Shown one piece after another: positions 43,199 to 44,379 of a stretch of 44,379 nucleotides of DNA; position 1 is the first letter of the stretch, and each line of letters starts with the position of its first letter. The notes beneath the pieces were generated by a model. The model was not told the DNA's origin. It was given only the letters and a program-made list of their open reading frames with translations, and did no database searches. The stretch is from Chara braunii. Lineage: Eukaryota; Streptophyta; Charophyceae; Charales; Characeae. The position numbers and the translations under genes are program-made. The stretch spans positions 478,651-523,029 of the forward strand of contig BFEA01000628.1 of NCBI GenBank assembly GCA_003427395.1, written 5' to 3'.

Positions 43199-43745
43199 CC
43201 TCCTGATGAGTCGGTAAAACTCCGAAGAAAAAGTTTGTCACAACCCCTCGTTTGTTGTCCTCTTCTCTCTCTCTCTGCTTACGATTTACCGGGCAGTTCT
43301 GTTTGTGACGATATATGCTACGACTTCGCTAGCTTCCTGCTACGTTTATTTTCTGTCAGGTCGAGCGGCAGTGGTCGGGGCCGTTACTAGGCGGCCATGA
43401 TGTGCCTCTAGTGCCAGCGGCGTGTCTGGAGTGTATTTTTTGGCTGTGACAGACCTTTCTTTGTTTCGTGGATGTTTTGCTGGCTTGTGATGGGGTGTGA
43501 ACCGACAGTCTGTAGAGTTTTCCATCTGGTGTGGGTGAGTGATAGTCTACTTTGATTTTGGTTAAGGTAGATTATCATTTACAGTGTAATCAGTGAGGGG
43601 ATTGTGCAGACTGTTGAGGGTTCAGCCTCCTGATGAGTCGGTGAAACTCCGACGAAATAGTTTGTCACAGTCCCTCGTTTGCTGTCCTCTTCTCTCTCTC
43701 TCTGCCTTCGGTTTACCGGGCAGTTCTGTTTGTGATGATATATAT
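43199..43745 (+). mobile_element. Retrozyme-like unit between two hammerhead repeats
   Basis: Direct repeats of about 115 bp (43199-43315 and 43626-43741) share CCTCCTGATGAG, the stem II hairpin, TTTGTCACA, CCCTCGTTTG and the CT-rich and ACCGGGCAG parts. The distance between matching core bases is 427 bp (43203 to 43630). The left copy is cut by (TA)n just before CCTC and has a damaged core (GAAGAAAAA). The unit is non-coding. Plant retrozymes have this layout, but I see no clear PBS, so the class is inferred. Confidence 0.6.
43604..43668 (+). ncRNA. Type III hammerhead ribozyme
   Basis: Self-cleaving RNA. Stem III 5' strand GTGCAGACTGT (43604-43614), cleavage-site base T43615 (GUU triplet), stem I GAGG/CCTC (43616-43619/43626-43629, loop GTTCAG), core CTGATGA (43630-43636), stem II GTCGG/CCGAC (43637-43641/43649-43653, loop TGAAACT), core GAA (43654-43656), stem III 3' strand ATAGTTTGTCAC (43657-43668). 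Stem III pairs over 11 positions with two G.U pairs and one bulge. Every invariant core base is present. Cleavage is predicted after 43615. Confidence 0.88.
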
Positions 43746-43760
43746 ATATATATATATATA

Positions 43761-44379
43761 CATAGTTGCCAGGCTAAACGTACGGAGGCCCCTAAGCTGA
43801 CCCCCGGACGTTCGGGCGTTCGGGTCCCCGTACGGGGCCCGAACTCGAAGGGGTTCGGACCCCACAAAAAATTATTTTGGTACCTAAAAATCATTATTTT
43901 TTCCTAATTTTTGTTTTGTGAGTTCTCTGTTATGTAAGCTACCTGTGTCTCAATTTTGAAGTCATTCTATCAAGCCAAACAATAATGAAAAATCGGCAAA
44001 GATGGTGGTGTCAAAACTTATTTTCCCACTTACTATTTTTTTTTTTTTTTTTCACTTTTTTTTTTCCCTTGATTTCGGGGCCTCAAAACAATTATTATTT
44101 TATCAAACTTTAGTCGTAGGTTCTCTACTATGTAAGATACATATGTATAAAATTTCATAGCATTTAACAAAGCCAAAAAAAAATGAAAAATCGCCAAAGA
44201 TGGCGGTGTCAAAAACTTGCTCGCCCACGCAATAATTTCATTGTCGTTTTATTTTTTCTTATCTTCATTAATATTATTTATTTTTCGTATTTGATTTCTA
44301 GTTCAAATTTGGTAAGGCATTTCGATGTACTGTTGAGGTAAACGTTGTTTAGTTTATTCTTCTGCATGACATAGTTTTT
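43761..44379 (+). mobile_element. Element D3, runs off the window
   Basis: Third D copy, same orientation as D1 (CATAGTTGCCAGGCTAAACG against CAGGGTTGCCAGGCCGAACA). It shows both internal units with GCCAAAGATGGCGGTGTC or a variant (near 43990 and 44190) and starts at a (TA)n tract. Its 3' end lies beyond the window. Confidence 0.7.

Noticed and set aside
43654-43666. Reading GAAATAGTTTGTC as a type I hammerhead with a tiny stem III and GUC cleavage
   Set aside because: The bases after GUC do not pair with those before CTGATGA, so stem I fails. The type III reading pairs all three stems.

Overview
This is a gene-poor, repeat-dense stretch of a eukaryotic nuclear genome. I see no intact host gene, tRNA or rRNA. 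The best clues to the host are an LTR retrotransposon primer-binding site matching the 3' end of tRNA-Asp (a type common in plant Ty3/gypsy elements), a second one resembling the initiator-tRNA-Met type, CCHC gag proteins, and a type III hammerhead ribozyme in a direct-repeat setting like plant retrozymes. A plant or streptophyte alga (perhaps charophyte-like) fits, but that is inference.

Layout. 1-16091 is best read as one very large non-autonomous LTR retrotransposon. It has a 5' LTR of about 4.2 kb (A, to 4308), a tRNA-Asp PBS (4311-4328), a leader, an unrecognised ORF pair (5218-5875), a decayed gag with a zinc knuckle (6295-7808), long non-coding internal sequence, a possible polypurine tract (about 13146-13162) and a 3' LTR (B, 13163-16091). 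LTR B has lost 1.6 kb and carries a 395-bp insertion with an 8-bp target duplication. No pol was found between the LTRs. A diverged relative fills 29425-37349: internal 3' part, then LTR C. Between them lie minus-strand Ty3/gypsy remnants (pol 16092-17990, gag-protease 25610-28909), separated by 7.6 kb rich in satellites and minisatellites. From 37.4 kb onward there are purine tracts, G-runs, microsatellites, a minus-strand LTR with a tRNA-Met-like PBS, several hAT-like short elements with odd subterminal repeats (39.5-44.4 kb), and hammerhead-bearing sequences.

The most interesting signal is inside the giant LTR. LTR A holds 11 and LTR C holds 8 short hairpins, 50-115 bp apart, with a near-constant apical segment (CATTGTTTC...GAATG type), a conserved one-base bulge and a variable 7-8 bp outer stem. 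Between positionally matching hairpins of A and C the stem bases change on both sides so that pairing is kept: four two-sided changes in one stem, three in another, two in a third. That is strong evidence of selected structure, most simply RNA. A second array of about 125-bp hairpin units and a roughly 1-kb highly structured LTR 3' end follow in the same LTR. Together they look like a large cis-acting RNA system of an element that would depend on proteins supplied in trans.

The second solid RNA finding is a type III hammerhead ribozyme at 43604-43668 with complete core, stems I-III and a GUU cleavage triplet, 427 bp downstream of a truncated direct-repeat copy.
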